Source: Streptomyces sp. NBC_01445 (lineage in GTDB: Bacteria > Actinomycetota > Actinomycetes > Streptomycetales > Streptomycetaceae). From it: a DNA stretch of 64,000 nt. Within the stretch, counting starts at the first letter, position 1. Every line of letters starts with the position of its first letter. The translations under genes and the position numbers were made by a program. The notes under the pieces are model-generated. The model did no database searches and had not been told where the DNA came from. It saw nothing but the letters and a program-made list of their open reading frames with translations. The stretch lies in NCBI RefSeq assembly GCF_035918235.1, contig NZ_CP109485.1, positions 4,712,001-4,776,000 on the forward strand, written 5' to 3'. Below are positions 42,854 through 52,187 of the stretch, piece after piece.

Positions 42854-44032
42854 ATGACCGCTCGCATCGTCACCACAGAGCCGGACGCGGACCGCCCGCC
42901 GGCCCCGCGCTTCGCCTTCGGCCGGCACACCTGGAAGGAGATCGCGTATCTCCTCAGCAATCTGCCGGTCGCCGTGCTCGGCTTCACGTATGTCGTGACG
43001 ATGCTGGCCATCGGCGTCGGCCTGGCCGTGACGGTGATCGGCCTGCCCGTGCTCGCGGCCGGTCTGCTCGGCGCGCGTCAGCTCGGGAAGGCGGAGCGCG
43101 GGCGGGCCCGCGCGCTGCTCGGGCTGCGCATCGAGGAGCCGAGCCCGCTGCCGCGCAGGCGCGACGAGGGCTTCTTCGGCCGGCTGTGGTCCGGCCTCAA
43201 GGACCCGGTGGGCTGGCGGGCGATGCTGTACGAGTTCATACGGCTGCCGTGGGGCGTGCTCACGTTCGCGATCACACTGACCGGGCTCTTCGTGCTGTGG
43301 CCGGTGCTTCCGTTCATCGTGCGGGGGCTGACCAACGCGGACCGGGCGATGGCGCGGGCGCTCCTGTCACCCTCGGACGAGCTGGAGCGGCGGATCGCCG
43401 AGCTGGAGTCGGACCGCGGCGTCGTCGTCGACACGGCCGCCGCCGACCTGCGCCGCATCGAGCGCGACCTGCACGACGGCGCGCAGGCCCGCCTGGTCAA
43501 TCTCGCGATGGGCCTCGGCCTCGCGAAGGAGAAGCTGCTCGAGGACCCGGACGCCGCTGCCGCCATGGTCGACGAGGCACACGGCGAGGTGAAGCTGGCA
43601 CTCCAGGAGCTGCGCGATCTGGCCCGCGGCATCCACCCGGCCATCCTGACCGACCGCGGCCTGGACGCGGCCCTGTCCTCCGTGGCCTCGCGCTGCACGG
43701 TCCCGGTGAAGGTCACGGCCGACCTGCCTACGCGGCCCGCCGCGGCGATCGAGGGCATCGCGTACTTCACGGTGTCCGAGCTGCTCCAGAACGTCAGCAA
43801 GCACAGCAGGGCGCGGTCGGCCTCGGTCGACGTGTGGCGCTCCGGGGACCGGCTGCTGATCCAGGTGGGGGACGACGGGCACGGCGGCGCGAGCCTCGAC
43901 AAGGGCACGGGCATGTCGGGCCTCGCGGACCGGCTCGGCGCGGTGGACGGTCTGTTCGTCGTGGACTCGCCGGAGGGCGGCCCGACGACGGTGACCGCCG
44001 AGCTGCCCTGGCGCGACCGCACGCCTGCCTGA
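42854..44032 (+). CDS. Sensor histidine kinase 1 (NarL/HisKA_3 class)
   Basis: Product of 392 residues. The N-terminal sensor domain (about residues 25-175) has two pairs of hydrophobic segments without a large outside loop, of the PF13796 sensor type seen in actinobacterial intramembrane-sensing kinases. HisKA_3 follows with the phospho-His at about residue 207 (RIERDLHDGAQARLV), then HATPase_c with the N box ELLQNVSKHSRA and G box GTGMSGLADRLGAVDG. A paralogue follows 123 bp downstream and the response regulator after that. Signal unknown; membrane or cell-envelope stress is usual for this type. Confidence 0.93.
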   Translation: MTARIVTTEPDADRPPAPRFAFGRHTWKEIAYLLSNLPVAVLGFTYVVTMLAIGVGLAVTVIGLPVLAAGLLGARQLGKAERGRARALLGLRIEEPSPLPRRRDEGFFGRLWSGLKDPVGWRAMLYEFIRLPWGVLTFAITLTGLFVLWPVLPFIVRGLTNADRAMARALLSPSDELERRIAELESDRGVVVDTAAADLRRIERDLHDGAQARLVNLAMGLGLAKEKLLEDPDAAAAMVDEAHGEVKLALQELRDLARGIHPAILTDRGLDAALSSVASRCTVPVKVTADLPTRPAAAIEGIAYFTVSELLQNVSKHSRARSASVDVWRSGDRLLIQVGDDGHGGASLDKGTGMSGLADRLGAVDGLFVVDSPEGGPTTVTAELPWRDRTPA

Positions 44033-44042
44033 GCGGCACCAC

Positions 44043-44061
44043 GGGGGTAGGGAAAACCCCC
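44043..44061. promoter_or_regulatory. GGGGGT/ACCCCC palindrome upstream of sensor kinase 2
   Basis: GGGGGTAGGGAAAACCCCC: arms GGGGGT and ACCCCC around AGGGAAA, 95 bp before the second kinase. It shares GGGAWAACCCC with the site at 42782-42794. Could be a regulator site or a weak terminator of the first kinase. Confidence 0.45.
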
Positions 44062-44155
44062 GGCCCAAGACGCCGACCGGCTCCATGGCCGCGAGGCGCC
44101 GCCGCGAGGAGTCTGGAAGTACCAGGCGGACGAGCAGAACGGACGGACCCCACCG

Positions 44156-45505
44156 ATGATCACGCCCACGCAGTACGGACAGGGACATGGCTACCGCGAC
44201 GACGCGGTGGCCGGGGAACGGCGTCACCTTCTCCCGGCCGGGCTGCGCGCGCCGTTCGAGGGCCGTACGTTCCGCGAGTTCGGCTATCTGCTCCTGAGCC
44301 TCCCGATCAGCATCATCACGTTCGTGTACGCGGTGACGATGGTGTCGCTCGGCGCCGGCCTGCTGATCACGTTCCTCGGCATCCCCGTGCTGGCCGGCGC
44401 CCTCGCCGGGGCGCGCGGGTTCGCCGCGATGGAGCGGGCCAGGGCGCGCGCGCTGCTCGGCATCGACGTCGGCACCCCGGCTCCGCTGCGGCCCCGCGCC
44501 CACGGCCCGATGGCGTGGATGGGCGCCCTCCTCAAGAGCGGCGAGTCCTGGCGCAACCTGCTGTACACGGTCGTGCACTTCCCGTGGGCGGTCTTCGCGT
44601 TCAACGTCGCGCTGGTCTTCTGGACGGTCGGCTGGTCCCTGCTCACGTATCCGCTGTGGCAGTGGGTCTTCCCCATGTACGCGGGCCAGGGCGGCATCCA
44701 GTTGTACGGCGACGGCGCGCACAACGTGTACCTGGACAACCCCTTCGAGATCACCGTCACCGCGGCGGTCGGCCTGCTGATCACGCTCGCGACGCCGTGG
44801 ATCATCAGGGCGCTGGCCTCCGTGGACCGGGCGCTGGTGAGCGGGCTGCTCGGCCCCTCACGGCTCGCCACGCGCGTCGTGGAGCTGGAGTCGGACCGCG
44901 GCGTCGTCGTCGACACGGCCGCCGCCGACCTGCGCCGCATCGAGCGCGACCTGCACGACGGCGCACAGGCCCGTCTGGTCAGCCTCGCGATGGACCTGGG
45001 TCTCGCCAAGGAGAAGCTGACGGAGGACCCGCGGGCGGCGGCGCGCATGGTGGACGAGGCGCACGGCGAGGTGAAGACGGCACTCCAGGAGCTGCGGGAC
45101 CTGGCCCGCGGCATCCACCCGGCCATCCTGACCGACCGCGGCCTGGACGCGGCCCTGTCCTCCGTGGCCTCGCGCTGCACGGTCCCGGTACAGATCGAGG
45201 TCGACCTGCCCGCACGGCCCGCGCCGGCCATCGAGGGCATCGCCTACTTCACGGTCAGCGAGCTCCTGCAGAACGTCAGCAAGCACAGCCGGGCGACCCG
45301 CGCCACGGTCGACGTGTGGCGGGTCGAGGACCGGCTGATGCTCCAGGTGATGGACAACGGCGTGGGCGGCGCCGACGCCTCCGCCGGTTCCGGCCTCGCG
45401 GGGCTCGCCGAGCGGCTCGACGCCGTCGACGGGATCCTCCTGGTGGACTCGCCGACGGCGGGCCCTACGCGGATCACGGCCGAACTGCCGTGGCGGCGCG
45501 CCTGA
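44156..45505 (+). CDS. Sensor histidine kinase 2, paralogue of the first
   Basis: Product of 449 residues with the same plan: PF13796-like sensor region (residues about 35-235, longer than in kinase 1 with an extra loop WQWVFPMYAGQGGIQLYGDG), phospho-His at about residue 267, then HATPase_c ending RLDAVDGILLVDSPTAGPT. Two stretches of 83 and 89 bp are identical in DNA to kinase 1, far above the general similarity. ATG 44156 has only a weak ribosome-binding site. A strong terminator follows, so the response regulator may have its own promoter. Confidence 0.92.
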   Translation: MITPTQYGQGHGYRDDAVAGERRHLLPAGLRAPFEGRTFREFGYLLLSLPISIITFVYAVTMVSLGAGLLITFLGIPVLAGALAGARGFAAMERARARALLGIDVGTPAPLRPRAHGPMAWMGALLKSGESWRNLLYTVVHFPWAVFAFNVALVFWTVGWSLLTYPLWQWVFPMYAGQGGIQLYGDGAHNVYLDNPFEITVTAAVGLLITLATPWIIRALASVDRALVSGLLGPSRLATRVVELESDRGVVVDTAAADLRRIERDLHDGAQARLVSLAMDLGLAKEKLTEDPRAAARMVDEAHGEVKTALQELRDLARGIHPAILTDRGLDAALSSVASRCTVPVQIEVDLPARPAPAIEGIAYFTVSELLQNVSKHSRATRATVDVWRVEDRLMLQVMDNGVGGADASAGSGLAGLAERLDAVDGILLVDSPTAGPTRITAELPWRRA

Positions 45506-45516
45506 CGACCAGCTCC

Positions 45517-45559
45517 CGCGTGTGCGGTGCACCCTTCCCCGGGGCGCACCGCACACGCG
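45517..45559 (+). terminator. Terminator after sensor kinase 2
   Basis: Perfect 14-bp stem CGCGTGTGCGGTGC (45517-45530) with 45546-45559, then TGTCCTCCCTCTTCCC. Confidence 0.85.
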
Positions 45560-45680
45560 TGTCCTCCCTCTTCCCGGCGAATCCCGGCACCACTGCCCAG
45601 GACCGTCCGGATGCTGGGATGCTGATGACTGTTGAACGGGTGGGACGGGCTGTGGGGGGCCGAGAAACGTGGAGGACAGA

Positions 45681-46340
45681 GTGCGAGTGGTCATCGCCGA
45701 GGATTCAGTGCTGCTCAGGGAGGGCCTGACCCGGTTGCTGACCGACCGCGGGCACGACGTGGTGGCGGGCGTGGGCGACGGGGACGCGCTGGTCAAGACC
45801 ATCACCGACCTGGCCGCGCAGGACGCGCTGCCGGACGTGGTGGTCGCCGACGTGCGGATGCCGCCGACGCACACCGACGAGGGCGTGCGCGCCGCGGTCC
45901 TGCTGCGCAAGAAGCACCCGGGGCTCGGGGTGCTGGTCCTTTCGCAGTACGTGGAGGAGCAGTACGCGACCGAGTTGCTCGCCGGTTCCAGCCACGGCGT
46001 TGGCTATCTGCTCAAGGACCGGGTGGCCGAGGTGCGCGAGTTCGTGGACGCGGTGGTGCGAGTGGCGCAGGGCGGTACGGCGCTCGACCCCGAGGTGGTG
46101 GCCCAGCTCCTGGGGCGCAGCCGTAAGCAGGACGTGCTGGCGGGGCTGACTCCGCGTGAGCGCGAGGTGCTGGGCCTGATGGCCGAGGGCCGGACGAACT
46201 CGGCGATCGCGCGTCAACTGGTCGTGAGCGACGGCGCGGTGGAGAAGCACGTCAGCAATATCTTCCTGAAGCTGGGGCTGTCCCCGAGTGACGGGGATCA
46301 CCGGCGTGTTCTGGCGGTGCTCACCTACCTGAACTCGTGA
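45681..46340 (+). CDS. NarL/LuxR-type response regulator
   Basis: Product of 219 residues. The receiver domain starts VRVVIAEDSVLLREGLTRLL with the phospho-Asp at about residue 57 (VVVADVRMPP) and the Lys of YLLKDRVAEV; the C-terminal LuxR HTH is LTPREREVLGLMAEGRTNSA with KHVSNIFLKL. GTG 45681, five bases after GGAGG, is preferred to the GTG four codons upstream. It follows two HisKA_3 kinases, either of which could be its partner. Confidence 0.93.
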   Translation: MRVVIAEDSVLLREGLTRLLTDRGHDVVAGVGDGDALVKTITDLAAQDALPDVVVADVRMPPTHTDEGVRAAVLLRKKHPGLGVLVLSQYVEEQYATELLAGSSHGVGYLLKDRVAEVREFVDAVVRVAQGGTALDPEVVAQLLGRSRKQDVLAGLTPREREVLGLMAEGRTNSAIARQLVVSDGAVEKHVSNIFLKLGLSPSDGDHRRVLAVLTYLNS

Positions 46341-46410
46341 CGACCTGACACCCTGTCAGATATGGCGGGAATCGACCGGTGGACTCCGGGGCGCTCCGGG
46401 GCCGGCTTCC

Positions 46411-46442
46411 GGGTCGACTCGGAGTCGACCCGAAGTCGACCC
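46411..46442. promoter_or_regulatory. GTCGAC palindrome and repeat upstream of korA
   Basis: GGGTCGACT-CGG-AGTCGACCC is a perfect inverted repeat (46411-46431), and AGTCGACCC recurs directly at 46434-46442. It lies in the 321-bp gap between the response regulator and korA. The rest of the gap holds an ATGAC...GTCAT dyad near 46514 but no ORF of its own. Could be a terminator or a regulator site for korAB. Confidence 0.45.
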
Positions 46443-46661
46443 GGATTCGGTCCTAGAACCAAAGGATGAGTGGGCGCGTCTTCGAACAGGGGGCCATGGG
46501 GGTGGGTAAATCATGACAAACAAGGTCATCAGGGTGTCTCATTGTCGCGTCCACCATGCGAACCACCCAGGGAAGGCGACCCTTACCGACGTAGGGTGGG
46601 CCATGGAGAGGCCGGTCGGCCGGCCACTCCCGCAGAGCCGCCTCGAGGGAGGTCCAGTTCA

Positions 46662-48585
46662 GTGACCAGCCAGGTCAGTAGCCCGGCCGAGCAGGCCGAT
46701 GGGGCAGTGGTCCGAGAGCAGCGCAGACACGCGAACGGCAAGGACGTACGGCGTCTGGACCGGGTCATCATCCGGTTTGCGGGTGACTCGGGCGACGGGA
46801 TGCAGCTGACGGGTGACCGGTTCACCTCGGAGACTGCGTCGTTCGGGAACGACCTGTCCACGCTGCCGAACTTCCCCGCCGAGATCCGAGCGCCCGCAGG
46901 GACACTGCCGGGCGTTTCTTCGTTCCAGCTGCATTTCGCGGACCACGACATCCTCACGCCGGGCGACGCGCCGAACGTGTTGGTGGCGATGAACCCGGCC
47001 GCGCTGAAGGCGAACATCGCGGATGTGCCGCGCGGCGCGGAAATCATCGTCAACACGGACGAGTTCACCAAACGGGCGATGCAGAAGGTCGGTTACGAGA
47101 CCTCCCCGCTGGAGGACGGTTCGCTGGACGGGTATCACGTCCATCCGGTGCCGCTGACGACGCTCACGGTCGAGGCGCTCAAGGAGTTCGAGCTGTCCCG
47201 CAAGGACGCGGGCCGCTCGAAGAACATGTTCGCGCTGGGTCTGCTGTCGTGGATGTACCACCGGCCCACCGAGGGCACGGAGCGGTTCCTCAAGTCGAAG
47301 TTCGCGAAGAAGCCGCAGATCGCCGCGGCGAACATCGCCGCTTTCCACGCGGGCTGGAACTTCGGTGAGACGACGGAGGACTTCGCGGTCTCCTACGAGG
47401 TCGCGCCCGCCTCGTCCGCGTTCCCGACCGGCACCTACCGCAACATCTCCGGGAACCTGGCCCTGTCCTACGGGCTGATCGCGGCGTCCCGGCAGGCGGA
47501 CCTGCCGCTGTATCTGGGCTCGTACCCGATCACTCCGGCCTCCGACATCCTGCACGAGCTGTCGAAGCACAAGAACTTCGGCGTGCGCACGTTCCAGGCG
47601 GAGGACGAGATCGCCGGGATCGGCGCGGCGCTGGGCGCGTCGTTCGGCGGCAGCCTCGCCGTCACGACCACCTCCGGCCCCGGCGTGGCCCTGAAGTCGG
47701 AGACGATCGGACTGGCCGTCTCCCTCGAACTGCCGCTGCTGGTGGTGGACATTCAGCGCGGTGGCCCCTCCACCGGGCTGCCCACCAAGACGGAGCAGGC
47801 GGACCTGCTCCAGGCGATGTACGGGCGCAACGGTGAGGCGCCGGTTCCGGTGGTCGCGCCGCGCACGCCCGCCGACTGTTTCGACGCGGCGATCGAGGCG
47901 GCCCGGATCGCGATCACGTACCGCACCCCGGTCTTCCTCCTCTCCGACGGCTACCTGGCCAACGGCTCGGAGCCGTGGCGCATCCCCGAGATCGACCAAC
48001 TCCCCGACCTGCGCACCCAGTTCGCCTCCGGCCCGAATCACACCGAGGCCGACGGCACCGAGGTGTTCTGGCCCTACAAGCGCGATCCGCAGACGCTGGC
48101 CCGTCCGTGGGCGATCCCGGGCACGCCGGGTCTTGAGCACCGTATCGGCGGGATCGAGAAGCAGGACGGCACGGGCAACATCTCCTACGACCCGGCCAAC
48201 CACGAGCTCATGGTCCGCACCCGCCAGGCCAAGATCGACGGCATCGAGGTCCCGGACCTGGAGGTCGACGACGCCTCGGACGAGGCCAACACCCTTGTCC
48301 TCGGTTGGGGTTCGACCTACGGACCCATCACCGCCGCCGTACGCCGGCTGCGCACCACCGGCGAGCACATCGCGCAGGCCCATCTGCGCCATCTGAACCC
48401 GTTCCCGCGGAATCTGGGCGAGGTCCTGAAGCGTTACGAGAAGGTGGTGATCCCCGAGATGAACCTCGGCCAGCTCGCCACCCTCGTCCGGGCGAAGTAC
48501 CTGGTGGACGCCCACTCGCACAACCAGGTCAACGGCATGCCGTTCAAGGCTGAGCAGCTCGCCACGGCTCTCAAGGAGGCCATCC

Positions 48586-48593
<8 letters not shown>
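46662..48593 (+). CDS. korA: 2-oxoacid:ferredoxin oxidoreductase, alpha subunit
   Basis: Fused gamma-alpha subunit (643 residues) of a CoA-dependent 2-oxoacid:ferredoxin oxidoreductase, most likely for 2-oxoglutarate. The N-terminal gamma domain holds RFAGDSGDGMQLTGDRF; the alpha/PYR domain starts near SGNLALSYGLIAASRQADLP with YLGSYPITPASDILHELSKH. GTSG-like TTTSGPGVALKSETIGLAVS and the PSTGLPTKTEQADLL block follow. GTG 46662 has GGGAGGT eight bases upstream; 64 codons of open frame before it are not family sequence. It overlaps korB by 8 bp. The enzyme yields reduced ferredoxin, tying the TCA cycle to respiration. Confidence 0.94.
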
Positions 48594-49665
<1,072 letters not shown>

Positions 49666-49686
49666 GCGGACCGCCCGACGACACAG

Positions 49687-49713
49687 CCCGCGCCCCTTAT
49701 GGGGCGCGGGTTT
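49687..49713. terminator. Bidirectional terminator between korB and the HxlR gene
   Basis: CCCGCGCCCC (49687-49696) pairs with GGGGCGCGGG (49701-49710), then TTT. The stem includes the last codons of the convergent HxlR gene, so it can serve both strands. Confidence 0.85.
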
Positions 49714-50071
49714 CGTCGTATGCCGCCCTGGCCTCCGTCACCGCTTCCATGCGGCGTTCCGTCCACATCGCGAGCGTTCTCACCTGTTCCGCCGCCTCGC
49801 GGCCGAGATCGGTGAGCGAGTAGTCCACGCGTGGCGGGATGACCGGCTTCGCGTCGCGGTGCACCATTCCGTCACGCTCCAGGGTCTGGAGCGTCTGCGT
49901 GAGCATCTTCTCGCTGACGCGGCCGATCTCCCGGCGCAGCTCGCTGAACCGGTACGAGCGCTCCTCAAGGGCGATCAGGACGAGGACGCCCCAGCGGCTG
50001 GTGACGTGTTCGAGCACGAGCCGGTACGGGCACAGCTCTTCGCCGTCGGCGCCCCACTTACTTACCGCCAT
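49697..50071 (-). CDS. HxlR family regulator 1
   Basis: Winged-HTH regulator of 124 residues. It has the HxlR signature: CPYRLVLEHVTSRWGVLVLI, RFSELRREIGRVSEKMLTQT and LERDGMVHRDAKPVIPPRVD then YSLTDLG. A Cys sits at CPYR, the position used for thiol or quinone sensing in several HxlR proteins. It is divergent from an NmrA-like oxidoreductase, with a palindrome in the 92-bp gap, which suggests control of quinone or electrophile detoxification. Confidence 0.93.
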   Translation of the reverse strand: MAVSKWGADGEELCPYRLVLEHVTSRWGVLVLIALEERSYRFSELRREIGRVSEKMLTQTLQTLERDGMVHRDAKPVIPPRVDYSLTDLGREAAEQVRTLAMWTERRMEAVTEARAAYDETRAP

Positions 50072-50074
50072 GCC

Positions 50075-50099
50075 AGTACCTTACTTCAAAGTGGGTACT
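50075..50099. promoter_or_regulatory. HxlR operator (AGTACC/GGTACT)
   Basis: AGTACC (50075-50080) and GGTACT (50094-50099) are perfect 6-bp arms 13 bp apart, directly upstream of the HxlR start and in the divergent promoter region. Spacing of this size is common for HxlR dimers. Confidence 0.7.
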
Positions 50100-50163
50100 T
50101 TCCAATAGTTAGCGCCCGGCGTAAGCTCAGCGCCATAACCAGTCACCAAGGGAGATTTCAGAC

Positions 50164-51021
50164 ATGAGCATCGTCGTCACCGGAGCCACCGGACGCCTCG
50201 GCCGTCTCGTCATCGACGGCCTCCTTGCCGCCGGCGTCCCGGCGGAGAGCGTCGCCGCCGTCGTCCGCGACAAGGACAAGGCCGCCGGCCTCGCCGCCCG
50301 CGGCGTCGAGCTGCGGATCGCCGACTACAGCGCGCCCGGGACGCTGGCCGGCGCCTTCGCCGCCGGGGACCGGGTCCTGCTGATCTCCGGCAGCGAGGTC
50401 GGGCAGCGCGTGGCGCAGCATCAGGCCGTGATCGACGCCGCGAAGGGCGCAGGCGTCGCGCTGCTCGCGTACACCGGCGTCCTCGGCGGGCCCGAGGCCG
50501 ACTTCGACCTGGCGGCCGAGCACAAGGTGACCGAGCAGGCGATCCTGGACTCCGGTCTGCCGTACACGTTCCTGCGCAACGGCTGGTACCACGAGAACTA
50601 CACCGAGAACCTCGCCCCGGTCCTGGAACACGGCGCCGTCACCGCCTCCGCGGGCGAGGGCCGCGTCGCCTCCGCCTCCCGCGCCGACTACGCCGCCGCC
50701 GCGGTCGCCGTCCTCACCGGCGAGGGCCACGAGAACCAGGCGTACGAACTGAGCGGCGACGTCGCCTGGTCCTTCGCCGAGTACGCCGCCGAGCTGTCGA
50801 AGCAGACGGGCCGCACGATCGCGTACAACTCCGTCACGCCCGAGCAGAACCGCGAGATCCTGCTCGGCGCCGGACTGCCCGCACCCTTCGCCGACATCCT
50901 CGTGGGCGTCGACACCGCCATCGAGCAGGGCCTGCTCGCCACCACCAGCGGCGACCTGTCCCGGCTGACCGGCCGCCCCACGACCCCGCTCGCGGACGCG
51001 ATCAAGGCCGCGCTCGCCTGA
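50164..51021 (+). CDS. NmrA-like NAD(P)H-quinone oxidoreductase
   Basis: Atypical SDR of 285 residues resembling E. coli QorB (YtfG). It has the Rossmann motif MSIVVTGATGRLGRLVIDGL, then RVLLISGSEVGQRVAQHQAV, LLAYTGVLGGP, TFLRNGWYHENYTENLAPVL and YELSGDVAWSFAEYAAEL. These enzymes reduce quinones with NADPH. The divergent HxlR gene and its operator point to induction by quinone or thiol stress. GGGAGA precedes the ATG. Confidence 0.9.
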   Translation: MSIVVTGATGRLGRLVIDGLLAAGVPAESVAAVVRDKDKAAGLAARGVELRIADYSAPGTLAGAFAAGDRVLLISGSEVGQRVAQHQAVIDAAKGAGVALLAYTGVLGGPEADFDLAAEHKVTEQAILDSGLPYTFLRNGWYHENYTENLAPVLEHGAVTASAGEGRVASASRADYAAAAVAVLTGEGHENQAYELSGDVAWSFAEYAAELSKQTGRTIAYNSVTPEQNREILLGAGLPAPFADILVGVDTAIEQGLLATTSGDLSRLTGRPTTPLADAIKAALA

Positions 51022-51155
51022 GAAACGGACGGTCTCCCACCTGCACGGACGTCCTGTCATGACCGTATAGAGATACGGACATGACAGCCGGTGCCCCGCG
51101 GCGCTACCTTCATGAGTGGCCGCCACGGGGCGTCCGCGTGGGTGAAGGAGGGGCC

Positions 51156-52187
51156 GTGGAGGCTGGGCAGTCGAGGAGCGAACAGCGCACAGGACTGTTG
51201 AACGGCATCGCGGCCTATGGGATGTGGGGCCTGGTGCCCCTGTTCTGGCCCCTGCTCAAGCCCGCCGGCGCCGGTGAGATCCTCGCCCACCGCATGGTGT
51301 GGTCGCTGGCCGTGGTCGGCATCGCCCTGCTCTTCGTACGCCGCTGGGCCTGGGCCGGTGAGCTGCTGCGCAACCCGCGCAGGCTGGCGCTCGTCACGGT
51401 CGCCGCGGCCGTCATCACGGTCAACTGGGGCGTCTACATATGGGCCGTGAACGCGGGCCATGTCGTCGAGGCGTCACTCGGCTACTTCATCAATCCGCTG
51501 GTCACCATCGCCATGGGCGTCCTGCTCCTGGGCGAGCGGCTGCGGCCCGCGCAGTGGGCGGCGGTCGGCGTCGGCCTCGCCGCGGTCCTCGTCCTCGCCT
51601 TCGGATACGGGCAGCCGCCCTGGATCTCCCTCTGCCTCGCGTTCTCCTTCGCCACGTACGGCCTGGTGAAGAAGAAGGTGAACCTCGGCGGTCTGGAGTC
51701 GCTCGCCGCCGAGACCGCGATCCAGTTCGTGCCCGCGCTCGCCTATCTGCTGTGGATCGGCTCGCAGGGCGAGTCCACGTTCGGCAACGGCGCGGGCCAC
51801 GCCACGCTGCTCGCGGCGACGGGCCTGGTCACCGCGATCCCCCTGGTCTGCTTCGGCGCCGCCGCCATCCGCGTACCGCTGTCGACGCTGGGGCTGCTCC
51901 AGTACCTGGCGCCGGTCTTCCAGTTCCTGCTCGGCATCCTGTACTTCCACGAGGCGATGCCCGCCGAACGCTGGGCGGGCTTCGCTCTCGTCTGGGTGGC
52001 GCTCACGCTCCTGACGTGGGACGCCCTGCGGACGGCCCGGCGGGGGCGGATCGCGCTTGCCGAGCAGGAGGCGCGGGTGACGGCTCCGGAGTCGGTACCG
52101 GAGTCGGTACCGGAGTCGATTCCGCAGACGCAGGTTCAGCCGCAGACGCAGCCTGAGACGGATCCGCGGCGCGAGCCGGCCGCCTGA
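51156..52187 (+). CDS. rarD: RarD-type EamA transporter
   Basis: Ten-span drug/metabolite transporter of 343 residues. GTG 51156 follows AAGGAGG closely; 25 upstream codons are not family sequence. It has the RarD signature NGIAAYGMWGLVPLFWPLLK, AHRMVWSL, NWGVYIWAVNAGHVVEASLG and YFINPLVTIAMGVLLLGERL. The tail carries three PESVPES-type repeats. The substrate is unproved; the E. coli name derives from chloramphenicol sensitivity. The last 185 bp overlap the 3' end of the convergent MFS gene. Confidence 0.92.
   Translation: MEAGQSRSEQRTGLLNGIAAYGMWGLVPLFWPLLKPAGAGEILAHRMVWSLAVVGIALLFVRRWAWAGELLRNPRRLALVTVAAAVITVNWGVYIWAVNAGHVVEASLGYFINPLVTIAMGVLLLGERLRPAQWAAVGVGLAAVLVLAFGYGQPPWISLCLAFSFATYGLVKKKVNLGGLESLAAETAIQFVPALAYLLWIGSQGESTFGNGAGHATLLAATGLVTAIPLVCFGAAAIRVPLSTLGLLQYLAPVFQFLLGILYFHEAMPAERWAGFALVWVALTLLTWDALRTARRGRIALAEQEARVTAPESVPESVPESIPQTQVQPQTQPETDPRREPAA

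Noticed and set aside
42466-45729. A 1087-codon frame across both sensor kinases
   Set aside because: Out of frame with the kinase domains and rich in Arg/Gly/Ala; typical third-position GC artefact.
46470-46661. 64-codon N-terminal extension of KorA
   Set aside because: A good ribosome-binding site precedes GTG 46662 and the extension lacks family sequence.
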